Notes under the pieces: model-generated
Databases searched by the model: none
The model's input: only the letters and a program-made list of their open reading frames with translations
Told to the model about the DNA's origin: nothing
Shown here: positions 41,580 to 43,674 of the stretch, in pieces
Layout of the letters: every line of letters starts with the position of its first letter
Position numbering within the stretch: position 1 is the stretch's first letter
Translations under genes and position numbers: made by a program
Assembly (NCBI GenBank): GCA_027604005.1
Contig: JADGJT010000124.1
Location: 4,863 to 48,536, forward strand
Reading direction: 5' to 3'
Source: Dinochytrium kinnereticum
Taxonomy: Eukaryota; Chytridiomycota; Chytridiomycetes; Chytridiales; Chytridiaceae
DNA: 43,674 nt

Positions 41580-43598
41580 ATGGCCAAGGAGAACAAGAAG
41601 GTCACCAAGGCCGCTGCTGCCCCCGTCGGCGACAAGAAGGTCGCCAAGGCTGCCGGTGGAAAGGTCGACAAGAAGGTCGTCAAGGCCGCCCCCGTCGCTG
41701 CCAAGAAGGCCTCCACCCCCGCAAAGAACGGCAAGAAGGCCCCCGCTAAGAAGGTGAGTTGGGACACAGCCATGCATGGGGTGATCAGTGTTGCATGCTG
41801 CCGCACCTCACTCCCCATCCCTTGTTTGTTTGCCTGCCGCCTTTTTATTATTACTATTATTATTATTTTGGTTTTTTTTTCTTTCTGGGCTTCTGCTGCT
41901 CCCATGCTTGCCGGGGGTGAATGATCCCTCATTTTCATTTCATGTGAATGCAACAGACTGCTGACGCCTTTTCTTCTCTCTTTTCGTTGTTGGTTGATGC
42001 GCTGCATTGCAGGACTCGGACGAGGACTCTGAGGAGTCGTCTGAGGAGGAGGAGGAGGAATCGTCTGCCGAGGAGGAGAAGCCGGCGCCCAAGAAGGTCG
42101 GTAGCTTGCCCCCTCCCCTTCCCCCCCTCAACAGTTAACTGCAGCTTGCGTGCCTCATGCGTTTTGCATTTGCTGCCTTTTTTTTTTTTTTTTTTTTTTT
42201 TTGCGCCAAGGCATTGAACAAGATTTTAACTGGCGCAAAAGACTCGCTTTTTTTTTAGTTTTTGTTTTTTTGTTTTGGCTGCTTCTTCCTTTGCGCTAAC
42301 CTTTACCCCCATTCCACCGCTTAATTCACCTCCACCCATCCAGGCTGCTGCTCCCGCCAAGGGCAAGGCCGCTGCTGCAAAGGTACATACAGCCCGCTTC
42401 TTTCTTTCTTTCTTTCTTTCCGTCCGCCCGTTCATTCTCTTCTACCCTTTATCTGCGTCCGTTTTTTCTGACTTTCCTTTCTGCTTTTCATCTTTTAGAA
42501 GGAGGAGTCCTCTGACGAGGAGTCTGAGGAGGAGTCCGAGGAGGAGGAGAAGCCCAAGGCCAAGGCTGCCGCCAAGCCCGCTGCTAAGGCTGCCGCTAAG
42601 AAGGAGGAGTCTGAGGAAGAGTCCGAGGAGGAGTCCGAGGAGGAGGAGAAGCCCGCTCCCAAGGCCAAGGCTGCCGCCAAGCCCGCTGCTAAGGCTGCCG
42701 CTAAGAAGGAGGAGTCTGACGAGGAGTCTGAGGAGGAGTCTGAGGAGGAGGAGGAGAAGGTAATTTTTTTTGTCCATGCCTCTGCTCCATTTCTTTTTGT
42801 TGGCTCAACGTTTTTTGTTTTTTTTTTGTTCTCTTCCATTCCATGTCAACGTTCCTTAATTCTCTATTTCATGTCGTTCTTCCAGCCCGTTGCCAAGGCT
42901 AACGGCAAGGCTGCCGCCAAGAAGGCTGACTCTGACGAGGAGGAGGAGTCCTCTGAGGAAGAGTCCGAGGAAGAGAAGGTATGCGTCTTTTATTTTCGCG
43001 TATGCTGTCATTCATATGTCGTGCCGTCATGTCGCTTCTTGCTAACATCCCTTTCCCTAACTACAGCCCAAGGCTAAGGCTGCTCCCGCTAAGAAGGCCG
43101 CGGCCAAGAAGGACGAGTCTGACGAGGAGGAGTCTGAGGAGGAAGAGTCCGAGGATGACAAGGCGAAGAAGGTGATGCTCCGTTCCCAGTGTTCTTCGCC
43201 TTGTTTTTTTCTCACCGATTGTGGAAGCTAACCTTATACCTTGCCAGATGGATGTTGATGAGGAGGAGTCCGAGGAGGAGGAAGAGGACGATGACGAGGA
43301 GGAGGAGGAGGAGAAGGTTAATATCTGTTCCAACGCCCATCTTTTGTTTTTTATTCCTTTCGCTAATATTTGAACTCTAGCCCGCCCCCAAGAAGAAGCG
43401 CGCCGCTGACGAGGATGCTGCCCCTGCCGCCAAGAAGGCCAAGAAGGCTGAGGAGGAGTCTGGTGATGAGCCCAAGACCCTCTTTGTTGGAAACGTCTCC
43501 TTCAACGTTGACGAGGATACCCTTGCCGCTGAGTTTGCGGCCGCGGGTGAGGTTGTTGCTGCCCGCATTCCCCTCCAGCCCGATGGCAGGAAGAAGGG
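41580..43598 (+). CDS. Nucleolin/Nsr1-like nucleolar protein, 3' end missing
   Basis: Eight exons are visible: 41580–41753, 42013–42096, 42344–42382, 42499–42759, 42886–42978, 43067–43171, 43248–43316 and 43381–43598. The last ends at a GTGAGT donor, so the gene continues past the window. The N-terminus MAKENKKVTKAAAAPVGDKK is Lys/Ala-rich. It is followed by alternating acidic blocks (EESSDEESEEESEEEEK) and Lys/Ala/Pro blocks (PKAKAAAKPAAKAAAKK), the layout of nucleolin, Nsr1 and gar2. After KKKRAADEDAAPAAKK, a likely nuclear signal, the first RRM starts KTLFVGNVSFNVDEDTLAAE. These proteins act in rRNA processing and small-subunit assembly, and the acidic Ser blocks are casein kinase 2 sites. 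Codons are strongly biased to AAG, GAG and GCC, suggesting high expression. All exon junctions up to the RRM are phase 0 and follow Lys. The call is secure. Confidence 0.92.
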
Positions 43599-43638
43599 GT
43601 GAGTTAGTTTCTTAACAGTTTTTCTCTATCTTTATTGG

Positions 43639-43674
43639 CCCCGCGGCGCGGGGGGGGGGCGGGGGGCGGGGGGG
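43639..43674 (+). repeat. G-rich terminal tract
   Basis: The window ends in runs of six to eleven G broken by single C. The sequence can form G-quadruplexes and probably marks an assembly break, like the G20 run at 29–48. It interrupts the intron of the nucleolin-like gene. Confidence 0.7.

Noticed and set aside
1..43674. CRISPR arrays, insertion sequences, telomeric repeats or rRNA genes
   Set aside because: No spaced direct repeats of CRISPR type, no transposase or reverse-transcriptase motifs, no telomere-type tandem repeat at either end, and no recognisable rRNA blocks were seen.

Overview
The window looks like part of a fungal nuclear genome, most likely a zoosporic (chytrid-like) fungus. 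The genes are broken by many short GT–AG introns, mostly about 60–110 nt. A WOPR-domain regulator, a fungal family, is present. One small gene carries a C-terminal motif typical of axonemal microtubule inner proteins, which fits a fungus with flagellated zoospores. Gene models below were spliced by eye from reading frames, splice consensus and phase. Where I give exon limits, the phases add up to an open frame. Both window ends are homopolymer-rich G tracts, so they are probably contig edges.

Layout. 1–890: low-complexity edge. 0.9–6.2 kb (minus): a secreted M28 aminopeptidase and a pyruvate kinase. 6.5–7.5 kb (plus): a broken ankyrin-like pseudogene. 8.0–10.9 kb (minus): a PAS-kinase-like Ser/Thr kinase with a long disordered N-terminus. 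11.2–11.9 kb (minus): a small single-pass membrane protein, divergent from 12.4–13.7 kb (plus), an ECHDC1-type crotonase. 14.3–16.1 kb (plus): an RGS-domain protein. 17.1–18.4 kb (minus): the exon-junction-complex protein Y14/RBM8A. 18.7–19.6 kb (minus): a candidate ciliary protein, divergent from a small presequence-like protein at 20.2–20.9 kb (plus).

21.4–23.8 kb (minus): a half-size ABC transporter of subfamily D. It is divergent, across a 1.3-kb promoter region with three CCAATCAG boxes, from a secreted protein with a BtuF/FhuD-like periplasmic-binding fold (25.1–27.0 kb, plus). 27.4–31.3 kb (plus): a 1,251-residue protein with tandem AT-hook repeats. 31.5–36.4 kb (minus): a large coiled-coil protein. 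37.0–37.2 kb: a 118-bp tandem duplication. 37.8–40.8 kb (plus): the WOPR regulator. 41.6 kb to the end (plus): a nucleolin/Nsr1-like protein, cut off inside its first RRM.

The most interesting reading is the divergent pair at 21.4–27.0 kb. A surface-anchored periplasmic-binding-type protein faces an ABCD4-like transporter, and an ECHDC1-type acyl-CoA proofreading enzyme lies in the same window. Together these suggest, without proving, corrinoid (vitamin B12) or siderophore handling in an early-diverging fungus. Other notable points are a pyruvate kinase of bacterial PykA type with an MGCGAS acylation-type N-terminus, stop-free 60-nt introns that hide inside open frames, and a nucleolin gene built from interchangeable phase-0 exons.
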